Below are positions 1 through 7,652 of a stretch of DNA of 64,000 bases, one piece after another; the first letter of the stretch is position 1, and each line of letters starts with the position of its first letter. The notes beneath the pieces are model-generated. The model was given only the letters and a program-made list of their open reading frames with translations. It was not told the origin of the DNA and made no database searches. This stretch comes from Methylomonas rosea (lineage in GTDB: Bacteria; Pseudomonadota; Gammaproteobacteria; Methylococcales; Methylomonadaceae). A program made the position numbers and the translations under genes. The stretch is from the NCBI RefSeq assembly GCF_024505055.1, contig NZ_JANIBL010000003.1, positions 59,540 to 123,539 on the forward strand. Direction: 5' to 3'.

Positions 1-108
1 CAGCCATACCGGCTCACACATCGCCCTGTGGTACAGCAGCACGGTCATTTCGTCGTCGGGTAACGACTCGTTCACGTCCAGCCATTCGATAGCTTCCAAT
101 ACGATCAT
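1..108 (-). CDS. DUF551-like protein, partial
   Basis: Only the first 36 codons are in the window. The peptide contains WLDVNESLPDDEMTVLLYH, the typical start of DUF551 proteins: an aromatic residue, then a SLPDD-like turn, then a VLLY strand. These small proteins of unknown function are common in phage early regions. The ATG at 108 is preceded by AGGGGG, a good ribosome site. It lies 8 bases downstream of the MuB-like gene on the same strand, so it probably belongs to the early transposition operon. The 3' part is beyond the left edge. Confidence 0.6.
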   Translation of the reverse strand, partial: MIVLEAIEWLDVNESLPDDEMTVLLYHRAMCEPVWL

Positions 109-116
109 GTCGCCCC

Positions 117-1055
117 CTACGCTACCGATTGCAGGCACAACGCCTGTTTAGCCACCGCATCCACCAGCGCTACGCTCAAGTCGCGGCCGTTGCGGAATTG
201 GGTAATGGCAGCCACCAGTCCCTCGATCAGCATCCGCGCGGAGCCTTTGCTGTAGGCATACAGGCGTTTGACCACCTCGTCGGATACGTCCTCGTCGCCG
301 AACGCGGCCTGGGTCAACGCGGCGGCATCGTCGGCGGTGATGGCTTTCACCGTTTCCGGCCAGAAGCCGGTGCGGCTGCGGATTTGATCGAACTGGCCGT
401 GGGCGGGCCTGATCAGGCCGGTCAGGTGTTCGGTACCGGCCAGGACGATGCCGATGTTGGCCAGATCGCGCAGGCGGCGCAGGGTGTGGAGGACGTGCGG
501 CGTCAGCGTGTCGGCTTCATCCACAATCAACAGGCTGTCGGTGTTGCGCAGCGAGTTGATGACCGATTGAAACTTGTCGTCGATGCTGCCCTTGCCCTCG
601 TAACCAGCAACGGTGCGAGCCAGCAGCTTGATCAGGCTTTGCACGGTCATGGTCGGCGTGGCCTCAATCAGATAGGTATTGGGCGTAGTACGCTGGTAAT
701 GGCGCACGGCAAAGGTCTTGCCGGTGCCGACGAAGGCCGACAGCACCGCAAAGTTGCGGTAGCGGCGGGCCATCTGGCAGGCGGTCAGCGCCAGGCGGAA
801 CACGCTAGTTTCCACCGGTGCCAAGGTGTCGCTGGCGGTGTCGTCGGCGTGGCGCATGGCGTTGGCGACGTTGATCAGCATTTTGCTGGGGCTGGTGGCA
901 TAACTGCCGCCCAGGATCTGGCTCAGCGTGCTGCTGGATACGCGGGCCAGCCGGGCCAGCGCCGCTTGTTTGTAGTCGCGCTCGGTTAACCATGCTTTGA
1001 TCTGCTCGATCAGGCCGATGTCGTCCGGCGTGTAGTGTTGGGGGTAGTTGCTCAC
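117..1055 (-). CDS. MuB-like AAA+ ATPase, transposition target activator
   Basis: This is an ATPase of the Mu B / TniB type. In phage Mu the family binds target DNA as an ATP-dependent filament, delivers targets to the transposase and confers target immunity. An N-terminal helix-turn-helix-like segment (about residues 25 to 50) precedes an AAA+ core with Walker A VGTGKT (near 110 to 115) and Walker B LLIVDEAD (near 175 to 182). I chose the GTG at 1055 because GAGG lies 8 bases upstream; an in-frame TTG at 1073 overlaps the transposase stop and is less likely. It follows the transposase gene by about 10 bases, as in Mu and BcepMu. Confidence 0.88.
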   Translation of the reverse strand: MSNYPQHYTPDDIGLIEQIKAWLTERDYKQAALARLARVSSSTLSQILGGSYATSPSKMLINVANAMRHADDTASDTLAPVETSVFRLALTACQMARRYRNFAVLSAFVGTGKTFAVRHYQRTTPNTYLIEATPTMTVQSLIKLLARTVAGYEGKGSIDDKFQSVINSLRNTDSLLIVDEADTLTPHVLHTLRRLRDLANIGIVLAGTEHLTGLIRPAHGQFDQIRSRTGFWPETVKAITADDAAALTQAAFGDEDVSDEVVKRLYAYSKGSARMLIEGLVAAITQFRNGRDLSVALVDAVAKQALCLQSVA

Positions 1056-1065
1056 GGGGGTTACC

Positions 1066-2739
1066 TCAGTCAAAGTTAAATAGGTCTATCTCAATGGTTT
1101 CCGGCTGCGCCGGGGTTTGGTCCAACAGGGTTTGCGCATCGCTGGCGACGGCGTCGGCGTCGATGAAAATCCCCGCCTGCTCCTTCAGCTCGTCCAGCTT
1201 GCGCTGGACGCGTTTTTGTTGATTCTCTTCGCGATCCAGACGTTTTTTCGCCATCCGATTGGGGGCGATAGGATCGATGGCAGTAATCAGGTTGGCGTTG
1301 CATATCCAGCGGCCGTCCAGGGTGCGAATGACGCCTACGCTGTAATCCATTAGGTCGTACTCCAACACCACTTCCTTATGGTTATAGGCATGCAGGTCCG
1401 GATGGCCGTATTCCACCTTGCAATGCTTGACGCTGGCACGGCGCACGGTTAGCGTCACCGCTTGCCGTTTCATTTCATCCAGGTCGGCATGCGGCGGCAG
1501 CGGCGATAAATCGGCCCACAGCGATGCCCGCGTGACGTATTTGTTTTCCGGATGCGGGCGCTGGTGATAGCGCGCCAGCCAGGCATTAAACGCCTCGGCA
1601 AATTCCTGCGGCGTGGGCGGATTGATCCGGCCTTCTTTAAAGGCTTTTTCGGTTTGTTTGCGGGTTTCCGCTCTTGCCTCATCGCTCATGTCGTCGCCGC
1701 AGTAAAAGGCGGGGCGCCACATTTTCAGAAAGTCGCGCTTAACCTCCACGAAAAACCTCTCGATCCAGCCTTTACCGTGCGGGTTGCCCGGTATGGCGTG
1801 GATTACCTCAATGTTGTGCCTGGCATAAAAACCGGTAACCTCATCGCTCATCAGCTTGTTTTTATGGCCGGAACCGTTATCCACATACAGAAACAGCGGC
1901 ACGTGGTTCCAGCGGGCGAAGGTTTCCGCCCACAAGTTCTGTACAGCGGTGGTGCCTTCGTGCTCGTCCATGCGCCAGCCTGGAATTACGCGGCTGCGGA
2001 GGTCCATGCAGACAGTCAACTCAGGGCGCCACATCAACTTACCGGTTACTGGGTTAAACAAAAAAATATCGGCCATATACCCGTCGGCCACATACACGTC
2101 GCCGGGTAAGGCGCGCTCGGTGCAGCGGCGGATGTAGGCCTTTTCGGTCAACCGATACAGGCGGCGACCAATCCGCGCCGGGCTATGGCGGCCCAGCATG
2201 GCCGGTACGCTGCTCAAGTAATGGCGCACTTGATCGTAGGTGCAGGCAAAGCCGTCCACCTCCGCCAATTGCCGCCAGACCACCGACATTTCCGGACTGC
2301 CGGGCTGGTTGTAATACTCCAACGCCGGACCCCACCAGGCGGGTTGCTCTTTCACCACTTTGCCTTTGTGTTGCTCCAACAGATCGACTCTACCGCCGCC
2401 GGCGCTGACCACCTTCAACCATTCGAAAACAGCGCTTCGGCTGGGAAACGCGCGACCAGCCTTAGCGGCTGTTTGCATGGCCCACATCAAGTGCGAGTGC
2501 AAGTTGCCGACCTCGGCTTTAGCCAACAGCGTTTCAACCGCCATATTGCTGCTACGAAAGCCGTTGCTTTCCATGTCTAAAATCTTTTCGACAATCACCA
2601 TCCGCGCACGCGCCACGTCGCGCTGCTTCTCGCTAGCCTCATTCCAGGGATCGCGCTGACGTAGCGCAATCACCTGGGCAGTAGGGCGCACGGAAAGGCT
2701 TTTACCGTCCATTTTTTGTACGAGTGGATTGGCTTTCAT
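1066..2739 (-). CDS. MuA-type DDE transposase
   Basis: The integrase of this element belongs to the Mu A / TnsB group of DDE recombinases, which nick the prophage ends and join them to target DNA. The retroviral-integrase-like core shows the catalytic triad: D near residue 219 in VADGYMADIF, D near 287 in LYVDNGSGHKN, and E near 327 in GKGWIERFF, with the last spacing of about 40 typical of the family. A Mu-type C-terminal beta-barrel region follows, and the last 60 residues are charged, like the part of MuA that contacts MuB. About 557 residues is normal to slightly short. The ATG at 2739 is used; a GTG lies directly before it. Confidence 0.9.
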   Translation of the reverse strand: MKANPLVQKMDGKSLSVRPTAQVIALRQRDPWNEASEKQRDVARARMVIVEKILDMESNGFRSSNMAVETLLAKAEVGNLHSHLMWAMQTAAKAGRAFPSRSAVFEWLKVVSAGGGRVDLLEQHKGKVVKEQPAWWGPALEYYNQPGSPEMSVVWRQLAEVDGFACTYDQVRHYLSSVPAMLGRHSPARIGRRLYRLTEKAYIRRCTERALPGDVYVADGYMADIFLFNPVTGKLMWRPELTVCMDLRSRVIPGWRMDEHEGTTAVQNLWAETFARWNHVPLFLYVDNGSGHKNKLMSDEVTGFYARHNIEVIHAIPGNPHGKGWIERFFVEVKRDFLKMWRPAFYCGDDMSDEARAETRKQTEKAFKEGRINPPTPQEFAEAFNAWLARYHQRPHPENKYVTRASLWADLSPLPPHADLDEMKRQAVTLTVRRASVKHCKVEYGHPDLHAYNHKEVVLEYDLMDYSVGVIRTLDGRWICNANLITAIDPIAPNRMAKKRLDREENQQKRVQRKLDELKEQAGIFIDADAVASDAQTLLDQTPAQPETIEIDLFNFD

Positions 2740-2751
2740 CACGCATGCCCC

Positions 2752-3816
2752 TTATTTGTCCTTACGTGGGCGGCCCGGGCCTTTGGGTTTAGCCGCTTCG
2801 CGCTGGTCGTGGCGGTCGATCTTGGCCTTGATATGCTTATGCTCGACGCGCTCGTAGTCGTCCAGCCAGCGCAAGGCCTCGTCGTCGGTCATCCAATGCT
2901 GTGGCGTAATCGATTGCGGCATACCCTCCAGGCCAAAGCCGCGCAGAAACGCCAAGGCATCTGCCGCCCGCGCCGCCGCGACATGAATCGTGACCCAAAC
3001 CTGCTCGATGCGTAGGTCGCGCTCGGTTTTGTTATCGTCGTTTACACAGTCTTCAAACAACTGTCGCAGGCTGTTAAAAGCCAGTTCGGCCTCGGCTTGG
3101 TGCGCCAGGCATTCCTCGCGAACCAAGTGTGTTTGCAGATCAAAGTTGTAAACGCGGTGGTCGTTTTTGGTTAATAGTTCGTTCCTGGCTTTTTCGGCCT
3201 CTAAATCCGCTTTCAGTATTTTGACTGTGCGAGACTCGGCGTTTTCCATGTCGCTTAGGCGCTCATCCTTGGCTGCCATCTGCTGTTTGAATGCCTCCTT
3301 TTCACTGGCGTGTTTAACGATCAACGACTCGGCAAGGTCTAACAGTTGATCCTTGTCGCCCGCCTTGGCGACTTCTATTAGCGCTTCGCGCTCATCGTCC
3401 GGCAATTTTCGTAGCGCGCGAACATCGCGAAACCCCAGGTACTTGTCCGAATATTCGACAAACTCCGGGCCGAAGGTTTTTAGATTTAACAACTGTTCGC
3501 TGACATGCCGTTCCGACACGCCGATAGAGTCGCAGACCTGCCCAAAAGTGGAGACGTCTCTTATTTTTCCATCGATAACGACTTTCAAACCCTTATAGGC
3601 TTTGGATTCCTTAAGTTTTTGTAGCTCCACCAAATCGGAGACGGTCAGGAGTTTTTGCAGCGCCGCCGAAAATTTACGCTGACCAATCCATTCAAACATC
3701 CTGGCTTGCGCCAACTCGCGTTCATCGCCAGCGGTATCGGTAGACGGTATCAGCGATTGTCCGCTGGGCTGTTTGGGTTCTTCCGGTATATCCAATTCAA
3801 AATCGATCTCAGACAT
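2752..3816 (-). CDS. Phage early protein with HTH, coiled coil and AT-hook-like tail
   Basis: I do not recognise a named family. The 354-residue protein has an acidic N terminus, a ParB-like helix-turn-helix stretch near residues 95 to 115 (FGQVCDSIGVSERHVSEQLL), a long charged helical region likely to form a coiled coil (about 175 to 225), and a C terminus KPKGPGRPRKDK that matches an AT-hook (GRP core with basic flanks). These features suggest a DNA-binding protein acting with the transposition machinery. It lies 12 bases upstream of the transposase gene and overlaps the preceding small gene by 8 bases, so it belongs to the early operon. Function is unproven. Confidence 0.7.
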   Translation of the reverse strand: MSEIDFELDIPEEPKQPSGQSLIPSTDTAGDERELAQARMFEWIGQRKFSAALQKLLTVSDLVELQKLKESKAYKGLKVVIDGKIRDVSTFGQVCDSIGVSERHVSEQLLNLKTFGPEFVEYSDKYLGFRDVRALRKLPDDEREALIEVAKAGDKDQLLDLAESLIVKHASEKEAFKQQMAAKDERLSDMENAESRTVKILKADLEAEKARNELLTKNDHRVYNFDLQTHLVREECLAHQAEAELAFNSLRQLFEDCVNDDNKTERDLRIEQVWVTIHVAAARAADALAFLRGFGLEGMPQSITPQHWMTDDEALRWLDDYERVEHKHIKAKIDRHDQREAAKPKGPGRPRKDK

Positions 3817-4120
3817 GACACGCTTCCTGTATTGATTTATTTACAGCAATAGCGATGCACGGTTGATACCGTGAGTAGCGTAACTTCCATGCTTTTTTAT
3901 AAGCCCTAACAGCTTTCATACGGGCAAGATGCGCGGCGCGGTTTTTGTTTTTGTGAAACTCGGCCTCTTCGTAGTAATGCGCAGCACGGTGAAACGCCCA
4001 ATATTCGTCACTGTTTTCCGGTGCCTTCCGCATTAAGTCTTGGCAGAATTCTTTTTGGCTTCTTTTGTCCTGGGTAGACAATTGGATACCTTTACCAAAA
4101 TCTATTTCTTGTTCAGACAT
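3809..4120 (-). CDS. Hypothetical phage early protein, 103 aa
   Basis: An unrecognised basic, helix-rich protein. The region around residues 45 to 85 is rich in K, R, H and Y, as in EEAEFHKNKNRAAHLARMKA. It starts at an ATG preceded by AGGAG at good spacing, overlaps the next gene by 8 bases and follows the gp16-like regulator with an 8-base overlap. The tight overlaps argue that it is real and co-transcribed from the early promoter upstream of 4316. No catalytic motif is visible. Confidence 0.65.
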   Translation of the reverse strand: MSEQEIDFGKGIQLSTQDKRSQKEFCQDLMRKAPENSDEYWAFHRAAHYYEEAEFHKNKNRAAHLARMKAVRAYKKAWKLRYSRYQPCIAIAVNKSIQEACHV

Positions 4121-4316
4121 TGTTTGTCTCCTGAATCAACTTGTTCAGTTTCTCCGCAATCTCGCGGCCTTCGCCGAAGTGCGCGCGGCTGGTGCCGCGA
4201 ATGACGTTGGATGCGTTGCGGTAACCGTAGCCTTCGTCCTTTGCCCATTTTTTGAGAGTGCTGCCGCGTTTTCGCAACGCGTGTAGGGCGGCATCTCTAT
4301 CGACTGCTGCTGTCAT
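4113..4316 (-). CDS. BcepMu gp16-like / Ner-like small DNA-binding protein
   Basis: This 67-residue protein is the first gene of the leftward early operon, the position held by Ner in Mu and gp16 in BcepMu. The pattern GSTLKKWAKDEGYGYRNASN followed by VIRG and FGEGREIAEKL resembles the phage-associated BcepMu gp16 family: a short helix-turn-helix fold with a conserved W-A-x-x-x-G-Y core. Such proteins down-regulate early and repressor transcription after induction. It is divergent from the repressor gene, with a palindromic operator between them. Family assignment is by pattern; function is inferred from position. Confidence 0.65.
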   Translation of the reverse strand: MTAAVDRDAALHALRKRGSTLKKWAKDEGYGYRNASNVIRGTSRAHFGEGREIAEKLNKLIQETNNV

Positions 4317-4351
4317 GTGATAAGCTCCTGTTGTGTAATTCAGTTGCGTAC

Positions 4352-4380
4352 ATTGTGGTACTCATTTGAGTATCTGTCAA
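4352..4380 (-). promoter_or_regulatory. Early promoter with operator palindrome in the spacer
   Basis: On the minus strand, TTGACA (4380 to 4375) and CACAAT (4357 to 4352) are separated by 17 bases, forming a plausible sigma-70 promoter for the early operon. The spacer contains the palindrome TACTCA-TT-TGAGTA (4359 to 4372). A further TGAGTA half-site overlaps the repressor start codon (4400 to 4405). This layout fits a repressor that blocks the transposase promoter and possibly its own translation or transcription. The sites are seen; the binding protein is inferred. Confidence 0.55.
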
Positions 4381-4398
4381 CATTTATTTGGTATCCGT

Positions 4399-4845
4399 AT
4401 GAGTACGATTGGCAGCAGATTGAAAGAAGAGCGCGAACGACTGAAATTAAGCCAGCCGGCTTTTGGCGAATTGGGCGGCGTACAAAAGCAGGCGCAACTG
4501 AAATATGAAAAAGGCGACCGCTCGCCGGATGCGGAATACCTGTCCGGCATCGCCCAGGCGGGCGTGGATATTGTTTATGTATTGACCGGCTTACAAACCG
4601 GAAGCAGTGCGACCAATCCGCGCGAAGTGGCGCTGTTGGACAACTTCCGACATAGCGGTCCGGAGGTACAGGTAGGCGTGAGCAAGTTACTGGCGGAAAC
4701 GGGACGAGCGCTGGAACGGGCCAATAAAGTTACCGAAAACGACATGGATGTTCCGGCGTCTTATATGCCGAATGACGGCGGCTTGGTCATTGGGGTGCAT
4801 TCCAATGCCGTGCATCACGAACGGAATGGCGAGGACGGCGAGTGA
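4399..4845 (+). CDS. CI-like XRE-family prophage repressor
   Basis: The N terminus carries an XRE/Cro-CI helix-turn-helix: STIGSRLKEERERL, then LSQPAFGELGGV, then the alanine-glutamine-rich recognition helix, within the first 60 residues. The remaining 90 residues are not a recognisable LexA-type peptidase, so this may be a short repressor controlled otherwise. The ATG at 4399 is chosen because the HTH begins at once; an upstream in-frame start at 4366 would place the operator inside the gene. It diverges from the early operon across a palindromic operator, which supports its role as lysogeny repressor. Confidence 0.8.
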   Translation: MSTIGSRLKEERERLKLSQPAFGELGGVQKQAQLKYEKGDRSPDAEYLSGIAQAGVDIVYVLTGLQTGSSATNPREVALLDNFRHSGPEVQVGVSKLLAETGRALERANKVTENDMDVPASYMPNDGGLVIGVHSNAVHHERNGEDGE

Positions 4846-5105
4846 GCGCCCAGGTTGATGGCTTTATCGCCTATTTTGGCTTGGAAGATTGGTGGCTAAC
4901 GGAATTTGACGAAACTGAGCGGCGCCATATTGAAAAGAACGGATTCGGCAAATCATCACTAACCCAAGGCACGGTTACGGCCACCAGCCAAACTGCGCCG
5001 GGCTTGATTCGAGCCATGGCGAGTTTTTGGCAGCCTACTGTGGAGGATGAGATACTAATTCAGCGGCTGATAGCTAAAGCTAGCGAAATCGAATCAAAAA
5101 ACTAA
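4842..5105 (+). CDS. Hypothetical protein after the repressor
   Basis: An 87-residue acidic protein of unknown family. It starts at a GTG that overlaps the repressor stop (GTGA), so it is probably translated by coupling to the repressor and expressed in the lysogen. The sequence includes tryptophan-rich GLEDWWLTEFDE near residue 15 and a helical C terminus. No domain was recognised. Position next to the repressor is typical of lysogenic accessory genes. Confidence 0.6.
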   Translation: MSAQVDGFIAYFGLEDWWLTEFDETERRHIEKNGFGKSSLTQGTVTATSQTAPGLIRAMASFWQPTVEDEILIQRLIAKASEIESKN

Positions 5106-5117
5106 AGGAGACAGGGA

Positions 5118-5843
5118 ATGAAACAACAGTGGTTAGGCTACGCATTTGCGCTAGTCATTGGGTTTACTGGCGGGTATTGGGTTAAGTCAGATGTGCCTGT
5201 AGAGGTTGATGTGGCGCAGGCCGCAGTTAAGCCTTCAGATATAGAGCCAGAAAAACAAAATACAGCCCCGGAAAGTATTCAAACGCCCAGCCAACACATA
5301 GAAAAAGAACCATCCGAGGAAGATAAACGCAAAGCCGTTATTGCCCTGATTCGCTCATATACGCTCCAACAAGTAATCGATTTAACAAAGCCGGAAATGG
5401 AAGACATCCAAGGTGGCGATATTAGCAAGGGGACGGCGATGCTAGCCCTATGGGCATCGACTAATTTGAAATGGGATGAATTGACAGACTTACCAAATAC
5501 CAAACACGGTCTAGTAATGAAGGATTCTGCTCCGCAACTTGGGAAACGCCTATGTGTAAAAGGCCAGGTTATTGAAATAGAGCGCGACAGAACAATAGAC
5601 GAACCACTATACAGCGGCGGGATGTTCGACGATGCCGCAAGAATCTATCGATTTTTGGCTGTGGCGTCTACCGGTGAAATCGTAGCAAATACCCACGTCG
5701 GATTCTGCGGCATTGTCACCGGACAACAGCATTATCCGAACAGTGCCGGCGGCATGGCTCACGCGGTGCAGTTGGTTGGGATGTTCGACTTGCCTGAGAA
5801 TAAGCCGGGTGATGCTAGCAAGCAAAGTAAGATCAAAAGATAA
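5118..5843 (+). CDS. Membrane-anchored hypothetical protein
   Basis: This 241-residue protein begins with one hydrophobic segment (WLGYAFALVIGFTGGYW, residues 5 to 21), followed by an acidic, proline- and glutamate-rich linker (to about residue 70) and a globular domain containing two cysteines (RLCVKG and VGFCGI) that could pair outside the cytoplasm. The AAGGAG ribosome site precedes the ATG closely. It lies in the lysogenic block after the repressor. I do not recognise the family. The topology suggests an inner-membrane anchor with an exported domain, as in some superinfection-exclusion proteins, but this is speculation. Confidence 0.6.
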   Translation: MKQQWLGYAFALVIGFTGGYWVKSDVPVEVDVAQAAVKPSDIEPEKQNTAPESIQTPSQHIEKEPSEEDKRKAVIALIRSYTLQQVIDLTKPEMEDIQGGDISKGTAMLALWASTNLKWDELTDLPNTKHGLVMKDSAPQLGKRLCVKGQVIEIERDRTIDEPLYSGGMFDDAARIYRFLAVASTGEIVANTHVGFCGIVTGQQHYPNSAGGMAHAVQLVGMFDLPENKPGDASKQSKIKR

Positions 5844-5854
5844 TTCGTTTTGTA

Positions 5855-5882
5855 TTGACAAAACGAAAAAAACAATTATACT
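5855..5882 (+). promoter_or_regulatory. Near-consensus sigma-70 promoter inside the prophage
   Basis: TTGACA (5855 to 5860) and TATACT (5877 to 5882) are separated by 16 bases of A-rich DNA. This is among the best promoter matches in the window and lies inside an otherwise tightly packed prophage, 60 to 90 bases before a small gene. It suggests transcription of the 67-residue protein independent of the phage program. Confidence 0.7.
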
Positions 5883-5887
5883 GAAGC

Positions 5888-5925
5888 CGTGTTTTAGCGA
5901 AACACGCCGCCCCGGAGGTGCCGGG
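5888..5925 (+). promoter_or_regulatory. Two-hairpin 5' leader
   Basis: Immediately after the promoter are CGTGTTT-TAGCG-AAACACG (5888 to 5906, 7 bp stem) and CCCGG-AGGTG-CCGGG (5911 to 5925, 5 bp stem). No T tract follows, so these look like a stabilising or regulatory leader rather than a terminator. The ribosome site GGAG comes later, at 5935 to 5939, clear of both stems. Confidence 0.45.
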
Positions 5926-5944
5926 AACCTGCTTGGAGAAGCTC

Positions 5945-6145
5945 ATGAACGCATCAAAAATCCTGGTCAAATCAAATATTGCAAAAGTCGGACCTGTTGC
6001 CGGTACCGGCGCCGGCACACCCTGGACACAAAAAACAGCGAAAAAAGTCAGCAAACCCTTCGTATTGAAAGACGGCGCATTTTTAAAAATGAATCTATCG
6101 ATTGGCGTTAAGCCAGGCGACACCGTTTGCTTTTTGTACTGCTAA
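5945..6145 (+). CDS. Small prophage protein with its own promoter (candidate moron)
   Basis: A 66-residue basic protein of unknown family with a glycine-rich turn (VGPVAGTGAGTPW) near residues 15 to 27 and a C terminus ending in a Cys (TVCFLYC). The ATG at 5945 has GGAGA 6 bases upstream. A near-consensus promoter and two leader hairpins precede it, so it is probably expressed in the lysogen. Independent promoters in prophages mark 'moron' genes, which often benefit the host or block other phages. No function can be assigned from sequence. Confidence 0.6.
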   Translation: MNASKILVKSNIAKVGPVAGTGAGTPWTQKTAKKVSKPFVLKDGAFLKMNLSIGVKPGDTVCFLYC

Positions 6146-6157
6146 CTAGAGGTTGTC

Positions 6158-6883
6158 ATGGAATTTGTCGAAGTTATATTGACCGATGAAGATCAGCGCC
6201 GCCGCAGCGCGGAATGGTATGGCGACGCGCATTATTCCGATGCTCCCGCGCCAATTCTGCATCGTCGAATTGTTAAGCAAAAGGCGATTGCCAAAAGCCG
6301 TTATTCCGCCCCCGTTGCACCGGTAGCGGCGGAAATAAAGCTGCTGCGACTGCAACTGATCGGTACAACAGAACTTAAAAAAATATGGGCGATACACGCC
6401 GATATTCACCGCTTGCAGATTTTATTGCGCAAGATGCTGCGGGCAAGATTGTTCGATAAATCGGTAACGATGGACGACTTTAGCGCAGCCGCGCCGCTAC
6501 TGACAGAGACTCAATATGCGGGACTGATTGCATTCGACTTCAAAAATAGAATTTTCGGTTACGAGCGCGAAGTGTGGGAATTCGCATCGTTGCGCGATGC
6601 TCTGCTGTCGCTGATTCAGCGTAAACATCCGTCGCATTACCCGACGTCGATTGCGCATCGCCGAATAGTCGGAGTGCGCGGCGATGTGAAAGAGCCGGAT
6701 TGCGCATTCGTAAAATTGCTGGACCGCGAATACTATCCGCCGCTTTCGGCTCATGAATACGCCGAGCTGCTGGACGACGGCTGCGGAGCATCTATCGCTG
6801 TCGCAAATACCACCCATTTTTTAATCGCATGCACAAAACAAGGTGCCGACAATGCATATAGTTGTACTGAGAAAAAACAATAG
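6158..6883 (+). CDS. Hypothetical prophage accessory protein, 241 aa
   Basis: Unrecognised. The protein has a basic N-terminal third (repeated R, H and K around residues 13 to 50), a leucine-rich helical middle and a C-terminal part with two cysteines. There is no signal peptide or clear membrane segment. It starts 12 bases after the small candidate moron gene and ends 32 bases inside the next gene, so the three are probably transcribed together from the promoter near 5860. Confidence 0.55.
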   Translation: MEFVEVILTDEDQRRRSAEWYGDAHYSDAPAPILHRRIVKQKAIAKSRYSAPVAPVAAEIKLLRLQLIGTTELKKIWAIHADIHRLQILLRKMLRARLFDKSVTMDDFSAAAPLLTETQYAGLIAFDFKNRIFGYEREVWEFASLRDALLSLIQRKHPSHYPTSIAHRRIVGVRGDVKEPDCAFVKLLDREYYPPLSAHEYAELLDDGCGASIAVANTTHFLIACTKQGADNAYSCTEKKQ

Positions 6884-7157
6884 CTCGATTGAGTTATTGA
6901 TTGATGACAACATGGATATGTCGCTGATTACTGAAAATGCCAATCAATTATTCGAGTGCAAAACAGTTTTTGAGCGAGCATTGAAAGATTTTTTAGTTGA
7001 TCATTCGGCCGATATTAATCGATACAAACCGTTGTGCGACAAACTGCAGAAAGCCGGTGTAATCGGCTATCCGGTGACCGCGGGCAAAGACGCCGGGTTG
7101 TATGCTATGGATCGAAATATCCCGATTGAATCACAGCTGGAGATACGTTGTGAGTGA
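6852..7157 (+). CDS. Hypothetical prophage accessory protein, 101 aa
   Basis: Unrecognised small acidic protein beginning MHIVVLRKN. Its 5' end overlaps the preceding gene by 32 bases and its 3' end overlaps the following gene by 8. An in-frame GTG lies 9 bases upstream of the chosen ATG. Base composition is A/T-richer than the packaging genes. There is no motif to suggest function. Confidence 0.55.
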   Translation: MHIVVLRKNNSSIELLIDDNMDMSLITENANQLFECKTVFERALKDFLVDHSADINRYKPLCDKLQKAGVIGYPVTAGKDAGLYAMDRNIPIESQLEIRCE

Positions 7158-7368
7158 TGCTAAACGAAAACCGGGCGGTCAGGCAGGCAATCAAAACCCA
7201 AAAAAAGCAGAGGACGATATTGCTAAAGCACAAGTGCAATTCCGTTGTCGATCGGAGGACAAAGGCAAATGGCAACGGGCGGCGGAAAAAGCGTACGGAA
7301 AAGGAAAATTTACTGAGTTCTTGAAAGATGCAGCAAATCGATTGGCTGATGACATCTTGAATAGATAG
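7150..7368 (+). CDS. Small basic protein, possible ribbon-helix-helix-like
   Basis: A 72-residue protein starting at a GTG that overlaps the previous stop. The N terminus is basic and disordered-looking (SDAKRKPGGQAGNQNPKK). The rest reads like a short DNA-binding or antitoxin-type fold: VQFRCRSEDKGKWQRAAEKA, then a helix FTEFLKDAANRLADD. The pattern of a beta strand followed by two amphipathic helices is compatible with ribbon-helix-helix proteins or mobilisation-type accessory proteins, but I cannot name the family. It is the last rightward gene before the convergent holin-like block. Confidence 0.5.
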   Translation: MSDAKRKPGGQAGNQNPKKAEDDIAKAQVQFRCRSEDKGKWQRAAEKAYGKGKFTEFLKDAANRLADDILNR

Positions 7369-7464
7369 CTGGTTAACGTTTGTCCACCGGCGGCGGCCGG
7401 ATCGGCTAGGGCTATTCCCCTTACGGGTCTTGTATTACCCCATCCCCGGCCGATTTAGTTTAGC

Positions 7465-7632
7465 TCAATCTTTAATTCCCACACCCAATCCACCCGCCAC
7501 GGCGGATGCCACGGACAGCAGTTGGTTAACGTCGTGGGTTCCCCAGCTGTAATATATTCCCAGCAGGCCGGCGATTAGCCAGATAGCGCCGCGTTTGGTG
7601 GAGTTTTGGCTCCAGTCTATGCCTAGTTTCAT
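7465..7632 (-). CDS. Small membrane protein, holin-like
   Basis: A 55-residue protein with one clear hydrophobic helix (GAIWLIAGLLGIYYSW) and a second weakly hydrophobic, glycine-rich stretch (VASAVAGGLGVGI). It begins MKLGIDWSQNS, a start often seen in small phage membrane proteins annotated as holins. The ATG at 7632 follows GGAG and is preferred over an in-frame start 24 bases upstream. It is last in a leftward block with SSB. The holin role is inferred from size, topology and phage context; no endolysin was recognised nearby. Confidence 0.55.
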   Translation of the reverse strand: MKLGIDWSQNSTKRGAIWLIAGLLGIYYSWGTHDVNQLLSVASAVAGGLGVGIKD

Positions 7633-7652
7633 GGTTGCTCCTAAGGTAAGGG

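Noticed and set aside
129..989. Long rightward open frame opposite the MuB-like gene
   Set aside because: It mirrors the codon pattern of the ATPase on the other strand, has no domain and no ribosome site.
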